Positions 1 through 7,043 of a stretch of 10,760 bases of DNA are shown piece by piece. Position numbers and translations under genes: made by a program. This DNA comes from an uncultured Lachnospiraceae bacterium (GTDB lineage Bacteria > Bacillota > Clostridia > Lachnospirales > Lachnospiraceae): the NCBI GenBank assembly GCA_910583815.1, contig CAJTZB010000080.1, forward strand, positions 1 through 10,760, written 5' to 3'. The notes beneath the pieces were generated by a model. That model had not been told where the DNA came from, did not search any database, and saw nothing but the letters and a program-made list of their open reading frames with translations. How positions within the stretch are numbered: position 1 is the first letter of the stretch; each line of letters begins with the position of its first letter.

Positions 1-3000
1 AATGGCATCCGGTGTCCTATTCTTTAAAGTTTGCCAATGAAGCATTTGGACTGCATACAGGCTATCATTTGGAATATCACATGTCGTATGGGAGCAGTGT
101 TCAGATTCCTGATGAGCCATTTTCAAAAGCTTATACAGTATCCTACCATATGAACCGGAAAGGCAGTATGAGCACGGAGCCGTCTATGCGGACGGTATTA
201 GCGGATGTTCATACAAAAGCAAGTTTTGTATTTATGGGATGGAAATTGTATCGTAAGCAAGAGGATGGATTTCATTATCTTTCCAAAAAGTATCCGTCTG
301 GAACTGTGGCGGCGAATTTGACTTCTATAGAAGGAGACATGCTTGTTATGTTTCCGGAATGGGGTGGGACGGCTTCTTATGTGACGCTTCCTGTTGTTAG
401 CTGTGACGGATATGAATTCTGTGGATGGAGTTTATCGGCAGAGGAAACAGAAAGTTCAATAATAATTCCGGTAGACACTGCAGGAGAGGGCGTTTCCGTT
501 TATCAGCCAACAGGAAACCAGATGCTCTACGCACATTATGCACCAAAAGAATACAGGGTTTTGCTGGATGGGCAAGGAGCTGAGCTACAAGAACAATCTT
601 TTATAGATATGAAATTTGACCAAAAAAGCCAGGATTTACAGATTCCAAAGAAATCTCATTTTGTGTTTATGGGTTATTATACAAAGCCGAATGGCGAGGG
701 GGACTGCTATTTTGACAAAGACGGAAGAGGGGTGAAAAAGTGGCAGGTATATGATGGTTCTGTTGAGATGCTATATGCTTATTGGGTGCCTGAGAAAGCA
801 ATTATATATCATGCCAATGGTGGTGAAGGAAATATGCAGGACACTTGGATTGACTTTGATAAAATGGGTGCGTATCTGAACCTGAACCAGTTTTGCAAAA
901 CCGGATATTACTTTGATAAAAAGAGGACATGGAATACGGAGGCAGATGGAAGCGGACAGTATTATGCAGATGGACAATATGCAGACAATATTACAAAACG
1001 ATTGACGCTTTATTCTCAGTGGCTTCCGATTGAGTATAGGATATATTATGCAAACGACAGTTTTGGAAAGCAGACGGCATTTACGGCTGAAAATTGGAAG
1101 TACGACGAAAACTATTTTGTAAAGGGGCAGCCATTTGCAAAGTATAATGTGGTATCTTATGATTTGAACAGAGGAAGTAAGAGCACATTGCCAAGCATGG
1201 CGACAGTACTTACAGAACTCCATACAAAGGGAGTTTATCCATTTATGGCATATGACCTGTATTCAAAGAAGGGAACGGCTTACACAAATCTTGAAATACA
1301 ATATACAGAGGGACAGCCTGTATATAACCTGACTGTAGTACATGGCGCAGAATTTGCCCTTTTTCCTAGATGGGAAAAGCTTCCTCTTGCAGTGATACTG
1401 CCGAGCGCCGAATGCAGAGGCTATCGTTTTGAGGGCTGGACACTTTCAAAAACAGGGGAGGATATAGAAAATATATGGAAGGAATCTTATGTTGCAGAAA
1501 AGAATACCATCTTGTATGCACTCTGGACACCAGAACAATATACGGTTGTGCTAAATGGCCGTGGTGCGACGGAACAGCTGCAAACAAGCATAGAGCAGAT
1601 ATTTGATCAGATGGGGGAAAGTTTGGAGGTTCCGAAAAAAACAGGATATACATTTCATGGATATTTTACAGGTACTTATGGCACAGGCACAAAATATTAT
1701 GATGCAGACGGAACATGCATTAAGGCATGGGCAGAAACCAGCTGCAAAGAACTGTATGCATATTGGATTCAGGATGAAGTGACTTTTCCTGATGAAGAAG
1801 ACAAAGTATTACCAACACCGCTTCCGGAAGAAGAGAGAAAGGGCAGTCTTGGACGCACTGACGGAACAGTACTTCTTTATGCAGATGATTATGATGCCGC
1901 GACAGGAGCGTTGACAGATATGCAGCCATATCTTGCCTATGATGTTTCTGCAGATGGGAGTATTTATAATATTGCGGACGAATTGGAGATTCTTTCCAAA
2001 GGTGCGATTCCGTCAACAGAACAGATATGTATTCGCGGAAGGATGGGAGCATGGACTTTTTCCTATCATTTAAAGCGTTGTTCAGGTATAGATGATGTCA
2101 CGGTTTTTGTCACAGTTCCATATCGCACACAATACGAAGGAGAAGAGGAAGAGCTTTTTGTCAGCAGACAAAAAACAGCGACCTATGCTGTGAAGGTTCC
2201 TAAAGCGTGGTCCTACTGGGAGATAAAGGAGAGCGGTCTGTATTATCCAGAGGAACTGTGGGTTGAAAATGGGGCATTGGAAGAAAAAAGAATCCGCATT
2301 CCAATAACGGCAGGCGGACAAGAAGTACAGCCGCCGGAATATATCGTAAAGATGTATGGAGGAAAAGAACAGCATATTCGTTGGGACAGCTATCATACGG
2401 ACGGAACTCCAAAGTTAGAGATTGTATTGGAAGAAGAGTATATTGTTTCAGATATAGTTGGAAAAGAGCCAGAAGTAGAGGAGTATCTTCGGACTGTATG
2501 TGAAAATGCGGCATGGAGAGACAGCAGAACCTGCGAGGCACGCAGCGACCTTTTGGTGCTTTTGGGTGAAACGATATTGGCAGATGACTATCTGCCAAAT
2601 GGAAATGGAGCGGATGCGGTAACGGACAGGCTCTCTTCTGAGGAGACAGAGATTCCTTTTACAGCATACGAACAGGCATACCGTTCTGGCATTCCGCTTT
2701 CTGAAACCGCAGAGAACAAAGAGTATCAAACCTTTGCATGGGTAGTTTACCGAGGAAGTGAAAAAAATATAGGAGTAAAACCAAAACACAGCATAACAGT
2801 TGCAAAGGTGAATGCTGTCCATGTCCACACACCTATATTGTGCAAGGGGATTTTGCGTACGGAATATACAGAACTGCAAGGAGAAGAGGAACTTCCGGTT
2901 CTTGTGCTGAAAGAAGAAGCTAATTTTTTTGAATTTGCCATCAGCAACTTTGGAGTACATAAACAAAGCCTTGGTTATGGGATGCAGGACTTCCGGTATG

Positions 3001-4232
3001 CACTAAGCGGAAAGGCCAATGTGGCAAAAGAGGATGGCGTCCTGCTGAATCAGGTAAAGTTCCCATTTGACGTATTTTTAGATACAGGAAATAATTCCCA
3101 TAAAAAAGCAGAAGATAGCCTGCAATTATGCGTAGATGGTGATTTGTTTGTAAAGGCAGGAAACTGGATTACGATTGGGGAGAGCAGCCAGAAGTTTTAT
3201 ATTCCGGTATCACAGAAGGAAGGAATATTTACAATAGAAGCAAGGACGGTGGCAGTAAATTGCCCAAAGCAGGCAATGGAGCAGAATAATATCTTTACGG
3301 AAAAAGAAGACATATGGGAGAGAAATGCAAACAAAAGCCAGGAGGCATATATTGCATATGATAAAGTTGATGTAAAAGTGCAAGGTTTGGCTTATGGATT
3401 GGAGATTTTGCCTATAGGATCGCCCAAAAAGGAAGAAAGAACAAGACAGAACCCTTCTGTTATCTTAAAAAAAGGAAGCCCTATGGCGTTTCGGCTTCGT
3501 ACCAATGGTTCTTTTGCGACAGATGCTTTGGACAATGCCTATATCCGGATTGTGCCGACCTACACATGGATTTCAGAGGATAAAACTATAAGAAAGCCGA
3601 TAAAGCTGTATTATACAGAGGCAGTGGAAGGGAAAATGGAGCATTATATCGAGATAGGAAGCAAGAAGGATTTAGAGAATATCCATTTTGTAAAAAATAC
3701 GGATGCGAAGCTTGGGATTTCAGAAGAGCTTCTGCGCAGGACAGCAGCGCTTTTGGAAAAGAAAGAATTATACGGAGAATGTGATGGGATGTTCTGCTTT
3801 TCTAAGCTGCAGTTAGGAGGCTCTTTTCGGATGCTGCCAAAGCGTGAAAATATCTTTTTACCATTTGAAATAGAACGGTTGGAGTTTGCAGTACAGGAAT
3901 GGTATGGGATGTTTTATCTTCCAACCAGGATTTATGCAGTGTTAAGCGATTTGCAATGGAATGGGCAGGAATTTGATTTAAAATCATATTCTTCTTGTGC
4001 GTTGCTGACAGGGAGGGAAGAGTTCTTTCTAAAAGATGGGTATATAGCGGTTGGCTTTCAGATTGAGGCAGTCAACTGTTTTGGAGATGCAATCGCATAT
4101 GAAGGCTGGGAAAATTCTGACATCCGCAAAGCATGGGAAAAGGAAGAGCTGCCGTATCAGGAGGGAGATGTAGTTTGTTATTATCTGAATAAAAGCATTG
4201 GGGATGATTATGAGGTGGGTGGCGTAGAGTAG
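1..4232 (+). CDS. Giant InlB/Flg_new-repeat (Listeria-Bacteroides repeat) surface-type protein, 5'-truncated by the window edge
   Basis: This is the 3' part of a very large gene; the frame is open from the left edge (first full codon at 3). The GTG at 12 is not a credible start, because the codons before it (W-H-P) match the W-L-P that opens the next internal repeat. Residues below count from that GTG. Residues 1-585 are divergent InlB B-repeats (Flg_new, beta-grasp-like modules) with the marks GY.F.GW, ADG..., NLT and closing Y..W. They form two copies of a long unit, offset about 338 residues (copy 1 about 1-258, copy 2 about 338-585). A classic module with HANGGEGNM at 259-337 separates the copies. 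A Pro/acidic linker (586-610) leads to roughly 800 residues I cannot assign confidently; some patterns near 1000-1280 recall large clostridial DUF5704-type repeat proteins, a guess from memory. No LPXTG, transmembrane tail or SLH/choline repeat is visible at the C-terminus. By family it is probably exported and adhesin-like, but the signal peptide would lie upstream of the window. Confidence 0.85.
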   Translation, partial: WHPVSYSLKFANEAFGLHTGYHLEYHMSYGSSVQIPDEPFSKAYTVSYHMNRKGSMSTEPSMRTVLADVHTKASFVFMGWKLYRKQEDGFHYLSKKYPSGTVAANLTSIEGDMLVMFPEWGGTASYVTLPVVSCDGYEFCGWSLSAEETESSIIIPVDTAGEGVSVYQPTGNQMLYAHYAPKEYRVLLDGQGAELQEQSFIDMKFDQKSQDLQIPKKSHFVFMGYYTKPNGEGDCYFDKDGRGVKKWQVYDGSVEMLYAYWVPEKAIIYHANGGEGNMQDTWIDFDKMGAYLNLNQFCKTGYYFDKKRTWNTEADGSGQYYADGQYADNITKRLTLYSQWLPIEYRIYYANDSFGKQTAFTAENWKYDENYFVKGQPFAKYNVVSYDLNRGSKSTLPSMATVLTELHTKGVYPFMAYDLYSKKGTAYTNLEIQYTEGQPVYNLTVVHGAEFALFPRWEKLPLAVILPSAECRGYRFEGWTLSKTGEDIENIWKESYVAEKNTILYALWTPEQYTVVLNGRGATEQLQTSIEQIFDQMGESLEVPKKTGYTFHGYFTGTYGTGTKYYDADGTCIKAWAETSCKELYAYWIQDEVTFPDEEDKVLPTPLPEEERKGSLGRTDGTVLLYADDYDAATGALTDMQPYLAYDVSADGSIYNIADELEILSKGAIPSTEQICIRGRMGAWTFSYHLKRCSGIDDVTVFVTVPYRTQYEGEEEELFVSRQKTATYAVKVPKAWSYWEIKESGLYYPEELWVENGALEEKRIRIPITAGGQEVQPPEYIVKMYGGKEQHIRWDSYHTDGTPKLEIVLEEEYIVSDIVGKEPEVEEYLRTVCENAAWRDSRTCEARSDLLVLLGETILADDYLPNGNGADAVTDRLSSEETEIPFTAYEQAYRSGIPLSETAENKEYQTFAWVVYRGSEKNIGVKPKHSITVAKVNAVHVHTPILCKGILRTEYTELQGEEELPVLVLKEEANFFEFAISNFGVHKQSLGYGMQDFRYALSGKANVAKEDGVLLNQVKFPFDVFLDTGNNSHKKAEDSLQLCVDGDLFVKAGNWITIGESSQKFYIPVSQKEGIFTIEARTVAVNCPKQAMEQNNIFTEKEDIWERNANKSQEAYIAYDKVDVKVQGLAYGLEILPIGSPKKEERTRQNPSVILKKGSPMAFRLRTNGSFATDALDNAYIRIVPTYTWISEDKTIRKPIKLYYTEAVEGKMEHYIEIGSKKDLENIHFVKNTDAKLGISEELLRRTAALLEKKELYGECDGMFCFSKLQLGGSFRMLPKRENIFLPFEIERLEFAVQEWYGMFYLPTRIYAVLSDLQWNGQEFDLKSYSSCALLTGREEFFLKDGYIAVGFQIEAVNCFGDAIAYEGWENSDIRKAWEKEELPYQEGDVVCYYLNKSIGDDYEVGGVE
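15..1766 (+). repeat. Long-period internal protein repeat (two copies, ~338-residue offset)
   Basis: Copy 1 is about 15-785 and copy 2 about 1023-1766. Shared landmarks in the same order are: a YAN/FAN..FG opening, PF.K followed by VSY..NR, PSM.TVL...HTK, FM...LY.K, NLT, FP.W, LP...C.GY.F.GW.LS, an LYA/LYAH strand, a Y.V.L.G.GA module opening, FDQ, PKK, and a closing ELYAYW or MLYAYW. Nucleotide identity is clearly lower than motif conservation, so this is an old duplication. Between the copies (786-1022) lies one extra, more canonical InlB-type module that copy 2 lacks before the linker. The alignment was done by eye. Confidence 0.8.
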
Positions 4233-4305
4233 CGAGATGCCCATGATGTTATTTCTGGCAATACTGCAGATGAGGAAGCATTTGCCAAAACTTTGAAATT
4301 CATGC

Positions 4306-4334
4306 TTGACAAACTTTAGATTCAAATTTATAAT
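4306..4334 (+). promoter_or_regulatory. Consensus SigA-type promoter for the T-box leader and tyrS
   Basis: TTGACA at 4306-4311 and TATAAT at 4329-4334 are separated by exactly 17 bases, a full match to the vegetative consensus. Transcription should begin near 4341, directly before the T-box stem I region. It lies in the 3' flank of the upstream giant gene, and I saw no intrinsic terminator between that gene and this promoter. Confidence 0.92.
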
Positions 4335-4340
4335 ATTGCT

Positions 4341-4606
4341 CATAAAAACGATGATAAGAAGAAGTAGTAATAAAACGCCCCGACAGAAAGCGGCCGGAAG
4401 ATGAGAGGAGCAGGGAACGGTATTACGAATACATCTTTGAGTTGCGCACCGAAAAGCAATGAGTAGGCTGCGACGGCAGACAACCGTTATCCGGTCAGAG
4501 TATCGCGAAAGCCGTACTTAGAAAGGTAAATGGCGTGAGCTATTTACGAAATAAGGTGGTAACACGAGCATATGCCTCGTCCTTAGATAAGGATGAGGCT
4601 TTTTTT
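4341..4606 (+). ncRNA. Tyrosine-specific T-box riboswitch leader of tyrS
   Basis: The leader senses uncharged tRNA-Tyr and controls readthrough into tyrS. Stem I has the AGUA-type element on its 5' side (near 4362) and a specifier loop with GAA-UAC-AUC; the UAC tyrosine codon is at 4430-4432. Stem III is a 9-bp hairpin with a GUGA tetraloop at 4526-4547. The T-box sequence AAGGTGGTAACACGAG is at 4553-4568. Its AAGG pairs with CCTT (4581-4584) and ACGAG (4564-4568) with CTCGT (4576-4580), leaving the 7-base bulge TGGTAAC (4557-4563). The UGGU in the bulge complements an ACCA tRNA end, as expected for tRNA-Tyr with discriminator A. The same CTCGTCCTT strand is used by the competing terminator, so the switch is structurally complete. 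Confidence 0.95.
4574..4606 (+). terminator. T-box regulated intrinsic terminator
   Basis: GCCTCGTCCTT (4574-4584) pairs with AAGGATGAGGC (4589-4599) over 11 bp including one G-U pair. The loop is AGAT, and a run of seven T follows (4600-4606). The left arm is shared with the antiterminator, so bound uncharged tRNA-Tyr should prevent this hairpin from forming. Confidence 0.95.
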
Positions 4607-4714
4607 ATTTCATGGGGAAATGCATCCCCTATGAGACAAAAAAGCTCCTCAAGGATTGTGTTGCGATAGAAAGAGACGGCCGCAAAACTAAAATTTGAAA
4701 AGGAGAGCAGAGCG
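4607..4714 (+). other. Post-terminator leader and ribosome binding site of tyrS
   Basis: These 108 bases are transcribed only when the T-box terminator is bypassed. A strong Shine-Dalgarno, AAAAGGAG (4698-4705), sits 9 bases before the ATG at 4715 and fixes the tyrS start. A small GGGG...CCCC hairpin is possible around 4614-4629. No gene is seen here. Confidence 0.6.
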
Positions 4715-5941
4715 ATGACAGTGTATGAAGAACTGGTGGCAAGAGGACTGATTGCCCAAGTGACAGATGAGAAAGAGATTAAGGAATTGATTGACGAAGG
4801 AAAAGCCGTTTTTTATATTGGCTTTGACCCAACCGCAGACAGCCTCCATGTGGGGCATTTTATGGCGTTATGTCTGATGAAGCGTCTTCAGATGGCAGGA
4901 AATAAGCCAATTGCCTTGCTTGGCGGCGGCACCGCAATGATTGGGGATCCATCCGGAAGGACCGATATGCGTCAGATGATGACAACGGAAACGATTGCCC
5001 ACAACTGCGAATGCTTCAAAAAGCAGATGAGCCGTTTTATTGATTTTTCTGATGGAAAGGCACTGATGGTCAATAATGCAGACTGGCTGATGGATTTAAA
5101 CTATATTGAGGTGCTAAGGGACATCGGACCTCATTTTTCAGTCAACCGCATGCTGACTGCAGAATGCTATAAGCAGAGAATGGAAAGGGGACTGAGTTTC
5201 CTTGAATTTAACTATATGATTATGCAGAGCTACGACTTTCTTGCGTTATTTGAAAAATATGGATGCAATATGCAGTTTGGCGGTGATGACCAGTGGAGCA
5301 ATATGCTTGGTGGGACAGAGCTGATACGCAGAAAGCTTGGAAAAGATGCCTATGCAATGACAATCAATCTGCTGCTGAATTCTGAAGGAAAGAAAATGGG
5401 AAAGACACAGTCTGGCGCCGTATGGCTTGACCCGAACAAGACAACACCATTTGAGTTTTTCCAATACTGGAGAAACGTGGACGATGGTGATGTTATAAAA
5501 TGCCTGAAAATGCTGACGTTCCTTCCGATTGAGGAAATTGAAACGATGGAAGCATGGGAGGGAAGCGAGTTAAATAAGGCAAAAGAAATCCTTGGATACG
5601 AGCTGACTAAATTGGTGCATGGTGAAGAAGAAGCTGAAAAGGCACTTGCAGCATCCAAAGCATTATTTTCAGGAGCCGGAAGCCTTGAGAATATGCCGAC
5701 AACAGAGCTTGGTGCCGACAGTTTTACAGATGGGGCAATTGATATTATTTCAATGCTTGTGGTATCTGGTCTGGCAGCTACCCGCTCTGAGGGAAGAAGA
5801 GCAATAGAGCAGGGCGGCGTTACGGTAGATGGAGAAAAGCTGACGGATATTAAGAAAACCTTCACTGCAGAGGAACTGGCCGGGGAAGGAAAAATCGTAA
5901 AACGCGGAAAGAAGAATTTTAACCGTATTATCAGCAGGTAA
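4715..5941 (+). CDS. tyrS: Tyrosyl-tRNA synthetase
   Basis: A cytoplasmic class I aminoacyl-tRNA synthetase that activates tyrosine with ATP and loads it on tRNA-Tyr. The Rossmann catalytic domain carries the HIGH signature as HVGH (residues 45-48, preceded by GFDPTADSL) and the KMSKS signature as KMGKT (227-231), the form typical of bacterial TyrRS. The tyrosine-site regions QFGGDDQWSNM and YDFLALF are intact. An S4-type RNA-binding domain closes the protein (about 343-405, with the S4-like stretch ATRSEGRRAIEQGGVTVDG). At 408 residues it has normal bacterial length. The ATG at 4715 has a good ribosome binding site. A tyrosine T-box directly upstream independently confirms the amino-acid specificity. 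It appears monocistronic; the next gene is convergent. Nothing looks degraded. Confidence 0.98.
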   Translation: MTVYEELVARGLIAQVTDEKEIKELIDEGKAVFYIGFDPTADSLHVGHFMALCLMKRLQMAGNKPIALLGGGTAMIGDPSGRTDMRQMMTTETIAHNCECFKKQMSRFIDFSDGKALMVNNADWLMDLNYIEVLRDIGPHFSVNRMLTAECYKQRMERGLSFLEFNYMIMQSYDFLALFEKYGCNMQFGGDDQWSNMLGGTELIRRKLGKDAYAMTINLLLNSEGKKMGKTQSGAVWLDPNKTTPFEFFQYWRNVDDGDVIKCLKMLTFLPIEEIETMEAWEGSELNKAKEILGYELTKLVHGEEEAEKALAASKALFSGAGSLENMPTTELGADSFTDGAIDIISMLVVSGLAATRSEGRRAIEQGGVTVDGEKLTDIKKTFTAEELAGEGKIVKRGKKNFNRIISR

Positions 5942-5959
5942 AAGTTTTTGCCCTAAAGC

Positions 5960-5997
5960 AGTGGCAGCGTTGCCATCTGTGCACCAACGCTGCCATT
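5960..5997. terminator. Strong hairpin between convergent tyrS and traX, no clear U-tract
   Basis: TGGCAGCGTTG (5962-5972) pairs perfectly with CAACGCTGCCA (5985-5995) around a 12-base loop, extendable by one G-U and one A-T pair. It is 20 bases beyond the tyrS stop and 24 bases beyond the traX stop, so it could end transcription from both sides. No T-run follows the stem on either strand, so termination by this hairpin alone is unproven. Confidence 0.55.
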
Positions 5998-6018
5998 ATC
6001 TGATGCGGGGACATACGG

Positions 6019-6783
6019 TCAGAACAGCAGGTTCCGTACCAGCCCGAGCAGAAGAAGGTGCAGTGGATAAAACCAATAGAAGACATATTTGAGCTTCAGC
6101 TTTCCGCGTTCTCCGTTATAAAAATATACAGGAAGGAAAGCGAGAGGTGCCGTAACCTCCCACATGGTTCCGATGACGCCAATCATGCACTGGTACATTC
6201 TGTTTTGGCGGAAAATGTACAATGCACCAATCAGCAATACTCCAAATGCAGAATAGTCGGTGCGCAGCAGTTCTGCAAGCAAGGCGCAGACAGCGAGCGG
6301 AAGCACAGATAAAAACCGGAGCTTGGGAGCATATTGTTCTAAAAGTTGTGCCGCATACTGCATTCCCATCAGTGCAAGAAGGCCAAGCAACAGAGTAAAA
6401 AATACATTTTGCATATCATTTGCAAAAAACTGATTGTATATGGAGATGTCAAACGGAATTTCTGAAATCAGTGCAAACAGACCAAGGCGCAGCGCATAGC
6501 GTGCTGCGCTTTTTGTATGCAGAAATCCTTCTACAAGCAGGAAACAAAAAATCGGAAAGGCAAGCCTTCCAATCATGCGAAGTACTATGTCAATATTGAC
6601 CCAGAAGGTATAGTCGCTTAGCTGATATTTTGCAGACCCTCCCCCGAGGACGGAAGAAGTGATTTGGGGAAGCAGCCCTGTTTCTAATAAGATGGCACCG
6701 ATATGGTCAATCAGCATTGTGATGAGTGCAATTATCTTTAAGTTTGTTCCGGAAAAACCGGAAAAGTGTTTGGCCTTGTGCAT
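6019..6783 (-). CDS. TraX-family polytopic membrane protein
   Basis: A 254-residue hydrophobic protein with several membrane segments. Family marks in order are TNLKIIALITMLIDHIGA (13-30), IVLRMIGRLAFPIFCFLLVE (66-85) followed by GFLHT, ALISEIPFD (104-112), NVFFTLLLG (126-134), and YPLHLLLLG close to the C-terminus. TraX of the F plasmid N-acetylates pilin. Chromosomal homologues in Firmicutes are common and their substrate is unknown; acyl transfer at the membrane is only a family-based inference. The frame stays open to a TTG at 6864, but that start has no ribosome binding site and overlaps a promoter -10. The ATG at 6783 has AAAGGA (6794-6799) 10 bases upstream and is followed directly by the conserved region. 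No conjugation genes surround it. Confidence 0.9.
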   Translation of the reverse strand: MHKAKHFSGFSGTNLKIIALITMLIDHIGAILLETGLLPQITSSVLGGGSAKYQLSDYTFWVNIDIVLRMIGRLAFPIFCFLLVEGFLHTKSAARYALRLGLFALISEIPFDISIYNQFFANDMQNVFFTLLLGLLALMGMQYAAQLLEQYAPKLRFLSVLPLAVCALLAELLRTDYSAFGVLLIGALYIFRQNRMYQCMIGVIGTMWEVTAPLAFLPVYFYNGERGKLKLKYVFYWFYPLHLLLLGLVRNLLF

Positions 6784-6854
6784 AAAACGATATTCCTTTC
6801 TTAAGATGGTGTCTGTCTGTACGGATAATGCCTGTACACCGACGCTATTTTTGT

Positions 6855-6883
6855 ATTGTAGCAAAAGCCGTGAAAAACTGCAA
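6855..6883 (-). promoter_or_regulatory. SigA-type promoter for traX
   Basis: On the minus strand, TTGCAG (6878-6883) and TACAAT (6855-6860) are 17 bases apart. Transcription would start near 6848, giving a leader of about 65 bases before the ATG at 6783. This placement argues against translation starting at the TTG at 6864, which lies upstream of the predicted transcript start. Confidence 0.7.
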
Positions 6884-6910
6884 CAATACCTTTCAAACGG
6901 CAGTGCCTTT

Positions 6911-6926
6911 ACCGGTTGGAACCGGT
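6911..6926. promoter_or_regulatory. Perfect inverted repeat, candidate operator between traX and galK promoters
   Basis: ACCGGTT-GG-AACCGGT has 7-bp perfect arms around a 2-base centre. It is 27 bases upstream of the traX -35, 31 bases upstream of the proximal galK -35, and contains the -35 of a possible distal galK promoter. Size and symmetry fit a dimeric regulator; LacI/GalR-type sites usually have a CG centre, so the protein cannot be named. Confidence 0.5.
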
Positions 6927-6943
6927 GTGGTTTATTGTATAAA
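6916..6943 (+). promoter_or_regulatory. Possible distal galK promoter
   Basis: TTGGAA (6916-6921) and TATAAA (6938-6943) are separated by 16 bases. Its -35 lies inside the inverted repeat, so a protein bound there would block it. The bases at and after its -10 repeat those at the proximal promoter (14-base direct repeat, 46 bases apart). It is weaker than the proximal promoter. Confidence 0.4.
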
Positions 6944-6998
6944 AACAGAAAATGTTCTTTACATATGAAGTGCTATCTGCTATAATAAAAACAGAAAA
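6939..6998 (+). repeat. 14-bp direct repeat at the two galK promoter candidates
   Basis: ATAAAAACAGAAAA occurs at 6939-6952 and again at 6985-6998, a 46-base period. Each copy overlaps the end of a TATA-type -10 box, suggesting a local duplication of promoter plus initially transcribed sequence. Confidence 0.75.
6958..6986 (+). promoter_or_regulatory. Proximal SigA-type promoter of the galKT operon
   Basis: TTTACA (6958-6963) and a perfect TATAAT (6981-6986) are 17 bases apart. Transcription should begin near 6993, giving a leader of about 50 bases that ends in the galK ribosome binding site. Confidence 0.85.
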
Positions 6999-7043
6999 AT
7001 TGGTTTAAAACAAAAAATATAGAACGAAACAGGAGGAACTGAA

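Noticed and set aside
12..14. GTG at 12 as the start of the giant protein
   Set aside because: The frame is open to the left edge, no ribosome binding site can be seen, and the W-H-P codons before it align with the W-L-P opening of the second repeat copy, so the gene continues upstream.
2448..2966. 172-residue minus-strand open frame inside the giant gene
   Set aside because: Antisense shadow of a long intact coding region with no recognisable protein features; other antisense frames in this gene were dismissed for the same reason.
4237..4296. Short ORF (19 codons, starts MPMMLFLAIL) just after the giant gene
   Set aside because: No proper Shine-Dalgarno and very short; the in-frame extension of the giant gene is a better reading of the same bases.
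5350..5865. 171-residue Ser-rich minus-strand open frame inside tyrS
   Set aside because: Antisense to conserved tyrS codons; its Ser/Ala/Pro composition is typical of a reverse-strand shadow.
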